This document shows positions 39,289 through 48,630 of a DNA stretch of 64,000 bases, piece by piece. The notes under the pieces were generated by a model. That model worked only from the letters and a program-made list of their open reading frames with translations, was not told where the DNA came from and ran no database searches. Source of the DNA: Vibrio celticus (lineage in GTDB: Bacteria; Pseudomonadota; Gammaproteobacteria; Enterobacterales; Vibrionaceae); the NCBI RefSeq assembly GCF_024347335.1, contig NZ_AP025464.1, forward strand, positions 1,798,001 to 1,862,000, in the 5' to 3' direction. The position numbers were made by a program, and so were the translations under genes. The stretch's first letter is position 1, and the number at the start of each line of letters is the position of its first letter.

Positions 39289-39771
39289 ATGCAAATCCGG
39301 ACGGCCAAGGTAACTGATATTAACGCGATCTTAGCGCTCTCTGAGCAGATAAACCGTCAACATCATCTTGGTGCACCTATGGTATTTGCGCCAGCGTCAC
39401 AAGGTTTGGCCGACAGTGAAGAGTATTGGTTAGGTTTGATGCTTGACCCACTTGGCGCTTTCCTGGTTGCAGTCGATGATAAGCAAGTCGTCGGCTTTTT
39501 AGCAGGTAAGGTAACGCAGAACAAAGGCGTCAGTTTTATTCAGCCGCACAAGGTGACAAGAGTGAATACGATTGTGGTGAACGATCAGGTTCAGAGCCAA
39601 GGTGCTGGTCGAGCGTTAATGAAGTCTTTTAATCAATGGGCGCAGGCGAGAGGAGCGATAGAACTTAGGTTGGAGGTAATGGAGTTTAACCAACAAGCTC
39701 AGGGTTTCTATGAGTCGTTAGGAATGGAAACTCAGTCACGAACCATGTCCATGCGTTTTGAGGAGATCTAA
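39289..39771 (+). CDS. GNAT-family N-acetyltransferase
   Basis: A 160-residue GNAT enzyme. The acetyl-CoA-binding signature is VNTIVVNDQVQSQGAGRALM (Q/R-x-x-G-x-G/A pattern, about residues 88-107), followed by the EVMEFNQQAQGFYESLGM motif typical of the fold's C-terminal half. It starts MQIRTAKVTDINAILALSEQ, the normal N terminus. The L,D-transpeptidase gene starts three bases after its stop, so the two are translationally linked. Confidence 0.9.
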   Translation: MQIRTAKVTDINAILALSEQINRQHHLGAPMVFAPASQGLADSEEYWLGLMLDPLGAFLVAVDDKQVVGFLAGKVTQNKGVSFIQPHKVTRVNTIVVNDQVQSQGAGRALMKSFNQWAQARGAIELRLEVMEFNQQAQGFYESLGMETQSRTMSMRFEEI

Positions 39772-39773
39772 AG

Positions 39774-40547
39774 GTGCGTCTGTTTTTGCCATTATCACTG
39801 TGTTTACTATTTGTGGCTTCGAAGGTGAACGCTGAGCAGGTTGTGGTCGAGAAAATAGTCTCTGACGCGACCGCTATCGAAACCATCGTATTCGAGTCTG
39901 CACCGGCTCATTCTCAACGTGTCTCAACGTCTTCATCTAATTCAACCTCTTCTACGAGCTCAAGCTCCAAGCATGTGATTATTGTGGATGATGTTCTTAA
40001 CAGTCGCTCTGATGAAAAGGTAGCTCAGCTTTCTCAAGGCTCATCGAAACGTCCACCTCAAAGTTCCTCTCGACAGTTTTACAACGTACCGGATAGCGCA
40101 TCTAAGATAGATTCGCTGTCGCAAGTGGTTACGTTAGTTAAAGTCGATAAATCGAAACGTAGGATGTACCTGCTTAAAGGTGAAGAGGTGATTCAGGAGT
40201 TTCGTATTGCGCTAGGCAAACAACCGAAAGGGCATAAACGCTTTGAAGGGGACAACCGAACGCCGGAAGGTGAATACCAGCTCGATTATGTGATGGAAGA
40301 GTCGGACTTTTATCGCTCAGTACATATTAACTATCCGCAACCTTCGGATATGCAATGGGCAGAGCAAAATGATGTGGATCCTGGAGGAAACATCAAAATC
40401 CATGGCATCAAAAACGGCGAGCGTCGTTCGCCGAGCTTTATTCAAAGCTTTGATTGGACGGATGGCTGTATCGCATTAACCAATCAAGATATGGATGAGT
40501 TTCTCCAACTTGTAAAAATGGGTACCCCTATCCATATCGAATGGTAG
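39774..40547 (+). CDS. Secreted L,D-transpeptidase (YkuD domain)
   Basis: A 257-residue periplasmic protein starting at a GTG three bases after the GNAT gene; the GAGGAG ribosome site lies in the end of that gene. A signal peptide (MRLFLPLSLCLLFVASKVNA) is followed by a Ser-rich linker (residues 46-95) and a YkuD catalytic domain: VKVDKSKRRMYLLKGEE, then IKIHGIKNG and TDGCIALTNQDMDEF with the catalytic His and Cys (near 207 and 232). L,D-transpeptidases make 3-3 peptidoglycan crosslinks or attach proteins to the wall; some short ones hydrolyse instead. Confidence 0.92.
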   Translation: MRLFLPLSLCLLFVASKVNAEQVVVEKIVSDATAIETIVFESAPAHSQRVSTSSSNSTSSTSSSSKHVIIVDDVLNSRSDEKVAQLSQGSSKRPPQSSSRQFYNVPDSASKIDSLSQVVTLVKVDKSKRRMYLLKGEEVIQEFRIALGKQPKGHKRFEGDNRTPEGEYQLDYVMEESDFYRSVHINYPQPSDMQWAEQNDVDPGGNIKIHGIKNGERRSPSFIQSFDWTDGCIALTNQDMDEFLQLVKMGTPIHIEW

Positions 40548-40639
40548 TCATTGGCCCCCTATTTTCTTAATCACTTTCCGGAATCAATTAGCGCAGTCAA
40601 TTCGTAAAAGCAACGTCCAAAATTAACCGCTAAAGCCAG

Positions 40640-41377
40640 TTACAATAAGACTCGACCTGCACTGAATATTGCAATCACAATCAGCAATGCAATGGTGACT
40701 GGCTTAAACTTCGCTCCACCAAATCTCTCGAACAGTTTAGAACCCACATAACCGCCAAACATGCTGCTTGGTAGAAGCGCGAGAGTCAGCCAAACTACAT
40801 CACGGTCGACTAACCCAGCGATAGATGCCGAAACAAATGCAGTCGAATCCGCCAAGACAAAGAAGGCAATCAGGCCGGCTCTGGCAATGTGCGGAGCGAC
40901 TGGGCTTGCCAATGCATGAGTGCCAATTGGAGGCCCTGACATCGAAGCTGCGCCGTTCATTACACCTGCAAGGCTGCCTAGAATATAGGGAGCAAATCTA
41001 GGTTCGCTTTTGTACTGGAAACCTTTGTAGATCATAAGTGCAGACGCAAAAATGAAGGCACTGATGATCAAGATGATCGTGTCTTGGCTAACGGATTTAA
41101 GCAGAAGTAAGCCGACTGGTGTGAAGGCAAAACAAGGGATAAATACCTTTAAAACCCAGCGCCAGTTAACATGCTTTCGAACTTTAGGCAGTAATTGAAC
41201 ATTGCCTAATAGGTCGATCAACATGAAGACAGGAACCAGTTCGATAACAGGCACGAATAACGCACTTAATGGCAATGCCACTAAGGTGAAACCGAAACCT
41301 GAGAAGCCACGAACAATAGCGGCGAAAATGAAGATTGCACCCAAAATTGGGAAGGTTGGACTAAAAATGAGATCCAT
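40640..41377 (-). CDS. TSUP (TauE/SafE) family membrane exporter
   Basis: A 245-residue protein with about eight hydrophobic helices. Half-repeat signatures are AIVRGFSGFGFTLVALPLSA near the N terminus and SLAGVMNGAASMSGPPIGTH near residue 145. The family exports sulfite, sulfoacetate and other small anions. Sequence similarity to the member at 5220-5945 is low outside these motifs. It is convergent with the L,D-transpeptidase gene, with no linked metabolic genes. Confidence 0.88.
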   Translation of the reverse strand: MDLIFSPTFPILGAIFIFAAIVRGFSGFGFTLVALPLSALFVPVIELVPVFMLIDLLGNVQLLPKVRKHVNWRWVLKVFIPCFAFTPVGLLLLKSVSQDTIILIISAFIFASALMIYKGFQYKSEPRFAPYILGSLAGVMNGAASMSGPPIGTHALASPVAPHIARAGLIAFFVLADSTAFVSASIAGLVDRDVVWLTLALLPSSMFGGYVGSKLFERFGGAKFKPVTIALLIVIAIFSAGRVLL

Positions 41378-41426
41378 AAATTAAGTAACCAATGAAGCTG
41401 TCTAAATAGAGCGAGCTAATGAAACC

Positions 41427-41522
41427 AAGTGAGTAGCGGAATGTACTCCTACTCACTTGTGTTTGCTACCTAATTTTAAGGTTTCCCGAGAGTTAATTTT
41501 AAAGTCTCTCGGGGTTGTTTTT
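41427..41522 (-). terminator. Two hairpins between ugpQ and the TSUP gene
   Basis: AAGTGAGTAG/CTACTCACTT (41427-41458) and CCCGAGAG/CTCTCGGG (41485-41513). The second is followed by a T-run on the plus strand. Together they separate the end of the ugp operon from the TSUP gene. Confidence 0.6.
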
Positions 41523-41537
41523 GCAGTATTCGCTTGG

Positions 41538-42257
41538 TCAATTTATAGAGGTAAATTGATTCGGAAAATCAGTGAATACGGCATCTACTTTTGAGATGAA
41601 TTTGAAGTGAGACGGATCGTTTACTGTGTAGCACCAAGTTTGAATGTTTGCTTCACTGAGTGTATCAAGATCGCTCTGATTCACATGCTCGTAGTTCATG
41701 TGACAGCTGAACGCTTTAACCTCGTCAATCAACATCAAGTCGGCTTGAGTCAGTTGTTCTGTGATCACACCAACTCGGTATCTCGGCAGGTGACGAGCCA
41801 TTTCAGAAACGACTTGATGGCTGAAACTTGAAAGCAGCACTCTGTCGGTGTCTAGATTTGAACGAATCAACTCGGTATGCAGCAAATCAACGACATGAGG
41901 CGCTTGATGTCGACTGTCGACTTTGATCTCTAAGTTCACGCTGAGATCATGCTGCTCAACAAGCGCGAGCAACTCTTCCAACGTCAATATTCTTTCACCT
42001 GCGAACTGTTCAGACTTCCAACTGCCAAAATCAAGCTGACGCAGTTCTGCAAGGGTGTGTTCGTCGACACGACCCTTGCCATCACTGCAGCGCTCAAGGG
42101 TGTGGTCGTGACAAACCACAAGTTGATCATCCTGAGTTGGCTGAATATCTACTTCAATCCATTTCAAGCCGAGTTTAGCGGCTTGTTCAATGCTTGCTTT
42201 GGTATTTTCTGGGTGAGTACCTGATACACCCCGATGACCTACGATGATAGACGACAT
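41538..42257 (-). CDS. ugpQ: Cytoplasmic glycerophosphodiester phosphodiesterase
   Basis: A 239-residue GDPD without a signal peptide, as in E. coli UgpQ (247). Catalytic features: GHRGVSGTHPENTKASIEQA (His and substrate Arg, residues 7-26), EVDIQPTQDDQLVVCHDHTL (metal Glu-x-Asp and the second His), and the C-terminal CYTVNDP loop. It splits imported glycerophosphodiesters into glycerol 3-phosphate and an alcohol. It is the last gene of the ugpBAECQ unit, 56 bp after ugpC. Confidence 0.95.
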   Translation of the reverse strand: MSSIIVGHRGVSGTHPENTKASIEQAAKLGLKWIEVDIQPTQDDQLVVCHDHTLERCSDGKGRVDEHTLAELRQLDFGSWKSEQFAGERILTLEELLALVEQHDLSVNLEIKVDSRHQAPHVVDLLHTELIRSNLDTDRVLLSSFSHQVVSEMARHLPRYRVGVITEQLTQADLMLIDEVKAFSCHMNYEHVNQSDLDTLSEANIQTWCYTVNDPSHFKFISKVDAVFTDFPNQFTSIN

Positions 42258-42313
42258 AATTAATCCTTCTTAAAGACGCACCGTAAAAACGCATTAAATA
42301 TCAGTGTACTCGA

Positions 42314-43612
42314 TTAAGCGAGAGCCGTCGTTATGCTTGTCGCCTCTTCGCGTGACTCTTGTAAAGTAAAGTTATTCGGCTGAATACGCTTCCCACGACT
42401 GTCAAAAATATGCAGGTTGGTTTTATCAATGCTTAATCCGAGTGGCAGTACTTGGCATAGTGTCGTTTCTGGCGTGACGGCGATAAAGGGTTGGTCGTTT
42501 ACAAGGCCATGAACCAATTGATTCGGCCCCAACGGCTCAACCACACTGATACGCAGTTCGAGAGGTAAGGTGTTCATCTTTAATTCGGAACAAATCTCAG
42601 AGTGTTCAGGGCGAATGCCAAGCGTGATAGTCGCGTCCTTAACGTGCGCGTACTCTGGCAGATACATTTGTTGATCGCCGATTTCAAGATAGCCATCATC
42701 GAGCGTAGCAGTTAAGAAGTTCATCGCGGGGCTGCCAATAAAGCTTGCCACAAAGGTGCTGGCAGGCTGGTGGTAGACTTCTCTTGGTGTGCCGACTTGT
42801 TCAATTTGGCCTTTGTTGAGAACCACAATTCTATCTGCCAGTGTCATGGCTTCGACTTGGTCATGAGTCACGTAAACACTGGTTACGCCTAGCTCGCGTT
42901 GCAGCTTTTTGATTTCTAATCTCATGTGAGCGCGTAATGAGGCATCTAGGTTAGACAAAGGCTCATCAAACAAGAACAGTTGAGGGTCGCGTACGATCGC
43001 TCGCCCCATGGCAACACGCTGGCGCTGACCACCCGAAAGTTTGGCTGGCTTGCGGTCTAGGTACTCTTCGATTTTCAGTGTCTTGGCGACTTTCTCAATC
43101 TTCTCTTCAATCACGTGTTGGCTGACCCCTCGGTTCTTTAAACCATAAGCGAGGTTTTTGTACACCGTCATGTGAGGGTAGAGTGCGTAATTTTGAAAGA
43201 CCATTGCGATATCGCGTTGAGCTGGCTTTTCGTTATCAACACGGCGCCCACCCAAGTGAATCTCACCGCCAGAGATGCTTTCCAACCCTGCAATTGAACG
43301 CAGGATAGAAGACTTGCCGCAGCCCGATGGGCCAACCAATACAAGAAATTCACCCTTTTCGATATCAAGCGACACATCTTTCACTGCACGATGACCGTTC
43401 TCATACGTCTTTACCAAGTTTTTGATGCCCAACATGGTAGGTGCTTTGTGTGTATGGTTGTGAGTGGCTTGGGTGTGCCCTAACGTTTGTTTTAACTTTG
43501 GCATCGGGGTGTCCTCTGATTTTTGCGGAGAAGCTGGTTGAGACATCTTGTACTCAGCGAGTGATTGAATGCGGTTATCGTTCATTTGATTTTTGTCGTT
43601 ATTATTTTTCAC
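42314..43612 (-). CDS. ugpC: Glycerol-3-phosphate ABC transporter ATPase
   Basis: An ABC ATPase with Walker A GPSGCGKSS, signature LSGGQRQR, Walker B LFLFDEPLSNLD and the MalK-type C-terminal OB domain (about the last 130 residues). The frame opens at a GTG (43612) overlapping the ugpE stop by 11 bp, giving 432 residues, about 75 more than usual. The ATP-binding domain proper begins at Met60 (MLGIKNLVKTYENG). Internal starts are possible: ATG at 43504 has a GAGG site 8 nt upstream. The extra N terminus is polar, with Asn, Gln and several His residues. It energises UgpAE. Confidence 0.92.
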   Translation of the reverse strand: MKNNNDKNQMNDNRIQSLAEYKMSQPASPQKSEDTPMPKLKQTLGHTQATHNHTHKAPTMLGIKNLVKTYENGHRAVKDVSLDIEKGEFLVLVGPSGCGKSSILRSIAGLESISGGEIHLGGRRVDNEKPAQRDIAMVFQNYALYPHMTVYKNLAYGLKNRGVSQHVIEEKIEKVAKTLKIEEYLDRKPAKLSGGQRQRVAMGRAIVRDPQLFLFDEPLSNLDASLRAHMRLEIKKLQRELGVTSVYVTHDQVEAMTLADRIVVLNKGQIEQVGTPREVYHQPASTFVASFIGSPAMNFLTATLDDGYLEIGDQQMYLPEYAHVKDATITLGIRPEHSEICSELKMNTLPLELRISVVEPLGPNQLVHGLVNDQPFIAVTPETTLCQVLPLGLSIDKTNLHIFDSRGKRIQPNNFTLQESREEATSITTALA

Positions 43613-44444
43613 TTTCTACTAGCCCTTTTACAAACCAACGCTGAAATACAACCACCACTAAAACGGGTGGCAACATAGCTAAAATCACCATGGCAAAAAC
43701 ATAGTCGTAGCGCGGTAAACTGGTTTCATTGATGTTGTTGAGTACTTGTTTGATGCCCATCACGATGGTGTTGTAGCCTTCGTTCGTGGTCATCATGATT
43801 GGCCACAGATATTGGTTCCAACCCACCACAAACATGATGATGAAGATTGCTGCGATCATGGTTTTAGACAGTGGCAATAAGATGTCGACAAAGAATCGAA
43901 ACGGACCTGCGTTATCTAACTGTGCGGCTTCTAACAATTCATCGGGGATGGTTTTGAAGAACTGCCTAAAAAAGAACGTCGCGGTGGCTGAGGCGATCAA
44001 AGGCAGAATTAAACCTGTGTAGCTATTAAGAAGCCCAAGCCCAGCGACAACCTCATAGGAAGGGATAATGCGCACTTCTAATGGCAGCAAAAGCGTCACG
44101 AAGATCAACCAGAACCAAGCTGTAGCATAAGGCAACCTGAAGTAGACCAAAGCATACGCGGCCATCATCGAAATGATGATCTTACCGATCGCAAAACCTA
44201 GCCCCATGATCATCGAGTTGGCGATCATTTTGCTGGCGGTGACTTCGCCACTGAAGCCCATGCTTTTGTTCCAAGCTTCGCTATAAATGGCCGTAAAGTT
44301 ATCGCCTGGTAGCCATTGCAGGCCTTCGCTGACAATGGTGTTTGGGTTATGCGTCGAGCTGGCGAAGATTAGCCAGATAGGGACCAACATAAACAGCATC
44401 CCAGCAATTAAAATTAGGTGGTCAGAGACCTTATTACTTTTCAT
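43602..44444 (-). CDS. ugpE: Glycerol-3-phosphate ABC transporter permease
   Basis: A 280-residue permease with six helices, the E. coli UgpE length. The coupling loop that contacts the ATPase is EAAQLDNAGPFRFFVDILLP (near residue 185). It pairs with UgpA and is encoded 38 bp after it. Its stop overlaps the start region of ugpC, suggesting translational coupling. Confidence 0.94.
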   Translation of the reverse strand: MKSNKVSDHLILIAGMLFMLVPIWLIFASSTHNPNTIVSEGLQWLPGDNFTAIYSEAWNKSMGFSGEVTASKMIANSMIMGLGFAIGKIIISMMAAYALVYFRLPYATAWFWLIFVTLLLPLEVRIIPSYEVVAGLGLLNSYTGLILPLIASATATFFFRQFFKTIPDELLEAAQLDNAGPFRFFVDILLPLSKTMIAAIFIIMFVVGWNQYLWPIMMTTNEGYNTIVMGIKQVLNNINETSLPRYDYVFAMVILAMLPPVLVVVVFQRWFVKGLVESEK

Positions 44445-44482
44445 AAATAACTCCTGTCGCGTTAAAACCTAGCTGTCGTGGG

Positions 44483-45364
44483 CTAGTAATGAACACGCTT
44501 TTCTACAACGCGAAACTGGATAAATGTAAGAGTGAGCACCAATAGCAACAACACAACTGACTGCGCAGAGCTGCCGCCTAAATCTGCGCCAACAAAGCCG
44601 TCTCGATACACCTTGTACACCAACGACGTTGTGCCGCCACCCGGGCCGCCATTGGTCATGGTGTCGATCACGCCAAAGGTTTCGAAGAACGAGTAGGTGA
44701 GGTTGATGACCAAAAGAAAGAAGCCTGTAGGTGCGAGTAGTGGGAAAGTAATGGTCCAGAAACGTTTTGAGTCGCTGACGCAATCCAGCATCGCCGCTTC
44801 TTTTACGGCGTAAGAGATCGATTGAAGCCCAGCCAGAAAGTAGATGAAATTCACCGAAACCTGTTTCCACACTGAGACCAAAATCAGAGCAAACGTGGCA
44901 TCTAAAGGGTCGGTCTGGAAGCTAAAGTCCCAACCTATAACCGCAAATATCTCGGTAAACACACCAATATGTGGGTTAAACAAGAAAGCACCGATTACGC
45001 CTGCAATCGCAGGAGCAACCGCGTAAACCCAAGTGAGAGTGACCTTGTAAGCGCCTTGTCCGTGAATGATGTTGTCGGCTTTTACGGCGAGCAGCAGCGC
45101 TAAGGCAAGCGATAAGAAAGAGACCACGATTGCGAACATTAATGTGAAGCCAATCGAGTTCAGATACTCGCTCGATTCGAATAGCATCTGATAGTTTTCG
45201 AACCACACGAATATCGATGAGGTGCCCCAAGGGTCTTCTAGCATGAAGGACAGGTAAACTGCCTTTGCCGCTGGGTAGATAAAGAAAACCGCAATGATGA
45301 GTATCTGAGGCGCCAAAAATAGGTAAGGCAGCGGAGAGTGAAAGAATTGCTGACGTCGTTCCAC
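44483..45364 (-). CDS. ugpA: Glycerol-3-phosphate ABC transporter permease
   Basis: A 293-residue permease (E. coli UgpA, 295) with six helices and the coupling loop EAAMLDCVSDSKRFWTITFP near residue 187. The first helix begins LPYLFLAPQILIIAVFFIYP. It forms the channel with UgpE. It lies 241 bp after ugpB, the widest gap of the operon, with strong hairpins in between. Confidence 0.94.
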   Translation of the reverse strand: MERRQQFFHSPLPYLFLAPQILIIAVFFIYPAAKAVYLSFMLEDPWGTSSIFVWFENYQMLFESSEYLNSIGFTLMFAIVVSFLSLALALLLAVKADNIIHGQGAYKVTLTWVYAVAPAIAGVIGAFLFNPHIGVFTEIFAVIGWDFSFQTDPLDATFALILVSVWKQVSVNFIYFLAGLQSISYAVKEAAMLDCVSDSKRFWTITFPLLAPTGFFLLVINLTYSFFETFGVIDTMTNGGPGGGTTSLVYKVYRDGFVGADLGGSSAQSVVLLLLVLTLTFIQFRVVEKRVHY

Positions 45365-45488
45365 AGGGTAATCCCCAAAAATTAGTGACTGTTATCACTG
45401 TTAGTTACGGTGAGCACAAGCGCGATATCAAGGAATGCATCCAGTTGAGTTGTAGTTTTTGGAGCAAGAAATGGCGCGAGTGAAGAAT

Positions 45489-45604
45489 CTCCTCACTCCT
45501 TGCCATTGCGTTTTTAATGACGCAGTGACAAGTGGTGAGGAGCAATGAACGGCTTGGGCTTGTTAAGCCTTTAGCTCAGTGATCTGCTTTGGTTAAAAAG
45601 CAGA
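45489..45604 (-). promoter_or_regulatory. Stem-loops between ugpB and ugpA
   Basis: CTCCTCAC at 45489 pairs with GTGAGGAG ending at 45542, with further pairing inside; a second stem (CTGCTTT/AAAGCAG) lies at 45584-45604 just after the ugpB stop. Such hairpins commonly stabilise the binding-protein message and reduce transcription of the downstream permease genes. Confidence 0.6.
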
Positions 45605-45605
45605 A

Positions 45606-46898
45606 TTAGTTCATTGTGCGAGCGAAGCGTTTCAGCAGTTTGCTGCTCTCATCTTCGACTTTATCTAGGCTGTTCTCGACGCTAGAGCGGTCGGCGAAGA
45701 TATTGTCGAATTCACGATGCATCACTTCACGAATTTGAGGGTAGTAACCTAAGCGGTAGCCCTTAGTCCACTCGCCCGATTTTAGGCTTAGCTGCTTTAC
45801 GCCCACTTCTGCGTCTGGTTGTTCGTTGTAGTAGCCAGACTCTTTCGCTAGCTCATAGGCAGCCGTTGTTACAGGTACATAGCCAGTGGTTTTGTGCCAG
45901 TAAACTTGAGTTTCAGGCTTAGTCAGGTAGTCAAAGAACGCTGCGACACCTTTGTCTTGTTGTTGGTCATGGCCATTGAGTGCAAACAGAGCAGCACCGC
46001 CAATGAAGGTTAAGCCTGCGTCTGGGTTAACCGATTTCCAATATGGAAGGTATGTGGTGCCGAGTTCGAAAGGTACGCGGTTACGTAAGCCACCGAATGA
46101 GCCTGAAGAACCCATCCACATTGCCACTTCTTGGCGCTCGAAAGGGGTTTGGTTTGCATCCCAGTCGCTGCCGTAATACTTGTAGTAACCGAGATCTGAC
46201 CACTCTTTCATCTTGCTGACGTGCATCATCATGTCTTTGGTGTTGAACATGATCTTAGTGGACAAGCCATCGTAGCCGTTGTTTTGATCTGCGACCGGTA
46301 GATTGTGGCGAGACTTAAAGTTCTCGAACATGATCCACGGTGTCAGAGATTGAGAAAACGCGATGTGTCCTTCTGCCTTCAGCTTCTTAGCGACCACTTC
46401 TAGTTCTTCATAAGTTTTAGGCGCGTCTGCACCCACTTCCGCGAGAAGATCTTTGTTGTAGTAAAGAACCGGTGTCGAACTGTTGAAAGGCATACCAACC
46501 ATCTTGCCTTGGTTGTCGGCATAGAAGTTACGAACGCCCGCTAGGTAGTCGTTTGAATTAAAGTTGTAGCCCGACTCAACCAGAATATCCTGTACCGGTT
46601 TCGCGACGCCTTTCGCGTTCATGATGGTTGCTGCGCCTGCATCGAAGACTTGCAGAATATTAGGTGCTTCACCTGCTCGGTATGCCGCGATACCGGCTGT
46701 TAAGGTCTCTGTATATGAACCCTTGTAGATTGGCGTGATCTGGTAATCATCTTGTGATGCATTAAAGTCGGTCGCAATTTTGTTTACTGTTTCTCCAAGC
46801 TGGCCGCCCATTGCGTGCCACCAAGTGACTTGAGTCGTTGCGAATGCTGGTATTGCCACTGTCGCAGAAAGAACGCCTGCCAAAATTAGCTTATTCAT
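45606..46898 (-). CDS. ugpB: Glycerol-3-phosphate periplasmic binding protein
   Basis: About 430 residues from the ATG at 46898, which follows AAGGA and begins a signal peptide (MNKLILAGVLSATVAIPAFA). The frame is open for another 42 codons upstream without signal-peptide character. The mature protein is a family-1 solute-binding protein: TTQVTWWHAMGGQLGETVNK at the start, then NILQVFDAGAATIMN and GSSGSFGGLRNRVPFELGTT. It delivers glycerol 3-phosphate and glycerophosphodiesters to UgpAE. It is the first gene of the operon. I found no convincing Pho box in the 260 bp upstream, although TTCATTT repeats 11 bp apart occur at 47037-47054. Confidence 0.94.
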   Translation of the reverse strand: MNKLILAGVLSATVAIPAFATTQVTWWHAMGGQLGETVNKIATDFNASQDDYQITPIYKGSYTETLTAGIAAYRAGEAPNILQVFDAGAATIMNAKGVAKPVQDILVESGYNFNSNDYLAGVRNFYADNQGKMVGMPFNSSTPVLYYNKDLLAEVGADAPKTYEELEVVAKKLKAEGHIAFSQSLTPWIMFENFKSRHNLPVADQNNGYDGLSTKIMFNTKDMMMHVSKMKEWSDLGYYKYYGSDWDANQTPFERQEVAMWMGSSGSFGGLRNRVPFELGTTYLPYWKSVNPDAGLTFIGGAALFALNGHDQQQDKGVAAFFDYLTKPETQVYWHKTTGYVPVTTAAYELAKESGYYNEQPDAEVGVKQLSLKSGEWTKGYRLGYYPQIREVMHREFDNIFADRSSVENSLDKVEDESSKLLKRFARTMN

Positions 46899-47190
46899 CT
46901 TCGTTTCCTTTTGGATGAAATCGATGTTGAGGTATTGGATTAGAGTGTTAACGAGACGGTAGGGGTGTCGTTTGAAGCTATCTTGAACAGGGCGTATTTC
47001 ACTTACGTGGCTAAACCGTTTCACTGATATGAAAGATTCATTTCGATTTCATTTAAGAGAAAAGTTATTGATGATTTTGATATTTACCACGTGTGGTTTT
47101 TGAGAGGTTTGTTGACCGATATTTGATCGGCATTTGTTCAACAAAAAAGCCTCTCGAATTGAAGTGACCCCATAAAGTTGGACATTTCTG

Positions 47191-48001
47191 TTAAGCGGCT
47201 TTCAAGGCCTGAGTTCGATATTCTATCGGAGTCAGGCCTTTTAGTTTCACTTTTATACGTTTGGTATTGTAGTACTCGATGTATTCTTTAATTTGCTCTA
47301 TCAGAGCATCTGCATCTTCAAAGCTTTGGTTGTGATACATCTCGGTTTTGAGTAAAGCAAAAAAGTTTTCAGCAACAGCATTATCCAAGCAGTTACCTTT
47401 TCTCGACATGCTTTGCGTTAACCCACTCTCCGCTACCTTTTTCTGATACTGTCGATGGCGATATTGCCAACCTTGATCGCTGTGTATAATTGGCTTTGAG
47501 TTGGGTTTAAGCGTTGATATAGCCTCCGTCAGCATATCCGTGACAAGCGGCAAGCAGGCATTTTTGGCCACTCTATAAGCTACCACTTCCTGAGTAAACA
47601 AGTCGACAACTGGAGACAAGTATACTTTCTGCTCTTTGACTTTGAACTCCGTGACATCAGTTACCCACTTTTCATCGGGTTGAGTCGCACTAAAATCTCT
47701 TTCAAGCACGTTGGGAGCAGCTGTTCCAGACTCTCCTCGGTATGAACGGTACTTTTTAATCCTGACCGTCGATTTAAGGTTGAGCTGAGCCATAAGCCTT
47801 TGAACCGTTTTGTGATTAAGCGCGACCCCCTGATTTTTTAGTTCTAAATGAATACGACGATAACCGTATCGGCCCTTATGTTCATGATAAATTGACTTTA
47901 TCAACCGCAGCTCACGTTCGTAGCTATTTGGGCGCTTGCTCGTTTGAGCCTGATAATAAAGACACTTTTGCCAGCTGTAGAGTCTGCAGTAAGTGCTTCA
48001 A
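47191..48001 (-). pseudogene. IS3-family orfB (integrase), copy 1, frameshifted near its start
   Basis: The DDE integrase domain is intact from MIKSIYHEHKGRYGYRRIHL onward: VTDVTEFKV (Asp), IIHSDQGWQYRH (Asp) and NCLDNAVAENFFALLKTE (Glu). The first 33 codons seen in copy 2 are out of frame here because one A and one T are missing from two short runs (near 47966 and 47975). Without correction only 237 residues from 47904 can be made. Confidence 0.88.
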
Positions 48002-48027
48002 CGGGTACTTGCCTTTAAGAGTTAGAG

Positions 48028-48537
48028 CTATGACCGCTTTTTCTTTGTTCGACGGTTTTTTTCCTGCTCCAACTCTTCCAACTTTTTTAAAACAGCATTC
48101 TCGGTTCGTAAGTAGACTAACTCCTCTTTTAGCTCCTCAAGTGTCATTTCATTATCAGGCTTAGTGGTTCGTTGAGGTTGCTGTTTCATTGAGGGTCTTC
48201 CTTTCTGGCGCATTTTGAGCCCCTTGATACCGAGCTCATTAAATCGTTTGAGCCAGACAGAGAGTATCCCAGGGGATGAGAGGTTTAATACTGCGCTAGT
48301 GTGCGTGAGAGACCATTCATTCGTCCACATTAAATTCAATGCTTTTCGTTTTGTTTGAGCAGTCGCGGCATGCTTAGTTGGTAAAAATGAATCAGTACCA
48401 TGGATGGCAAAGACTTGAGCCCAATACCGTATCTGCCTTGAAGAAATTGAATATTGTTTTGCTAAGTAGAGAGATGACGTGCCATCTAAGTATTGCTTAG
48501 CAATGATACATTTTAGCTCTCGGCTATATTTGGACAT
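48028..48537 (-). CDS. IS3-family orfA (helix-turn-helix), copy 1
   Basis: A 169-residue OrfA starting MSKYSRELKCIIAKQYLDGT, with two helix-turn-helix segments (SLYLAKQYSISSRQIRYWAQ; TSAVLNLSSPGILSVWLKRF) and a C-terminal coiled coil ending LKKLEELEQEKNRRTKKK. A run of seven As in the last segment (A-AAA-AAC) is a typical -1 slippery site that would fuse OrfA to OrfB. This copy preserves the slippery site; copy 2 does not. Confidence 0.92.
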   Translation of the reverse strand: MSKYSRELKCIIAKQYLDGTSSLYLAKQYSISSRQIRYWAQVFAIHGTDSFLPTKHAATAQTKRKALNLMWTNEWSLTHTSAVLNLSSPGILSVWLKRFNELGIKGLKMRQKGRPSMKQQPQRTTKPDNEMTLEELKEELVYLRTENAVLKKLEELEQEKNRRTKKKRS

Positions 48538-48586
48538 AAAAAGACCCCCAATAATTGGTGTCCAACTATTGGGGGTCAGTTCAAAT

Positions 48587-48596
48587 GAGAGGCTTT
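48587..48596 (-). terminator. Right half of the 2OG-oxygenase terminator, split by the IS
   Basis: GAGAGGCTTT pairs with AAAGCCTCTC at 47146-47155 beyond the IS. It was the terminator of the oxygenase gene ending at 48631. Confidence 0.8.
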
Positions 48597-48630
48597 GAAT
48601 AAGCTAGAGCTTGTAATAATCGGCTTTGTT

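Larger units (their letters stand above)
47160..48583 (-). mobile_element. IS3-family element copy 1, inside a terminator loop
   Basis: A 1424-bp element, transposase genes reading left. Terminal repeats are TGAAGTGACCCC at 47160 and the complement of the right end TGAACTGACCCC. A 3-bp duplication AAT flanks it (47157-47159 and 48584-48586). The joined flanks form a perfect terminator: GCCTCTC, loop GAAT, GAGAGGC with A- and T-runs. It is nearly identical to the copy at 57022-58443, which lies in the opposite orientation. Confidence 0.95.

Noticed and set aside
47037..47054. Pho box upstream of ugpB
   Set aside because: TTCATTT repeats 11 bp apart recall a Pho box, but the CTGTCAT consensus is missing, so it is not listed as a site.
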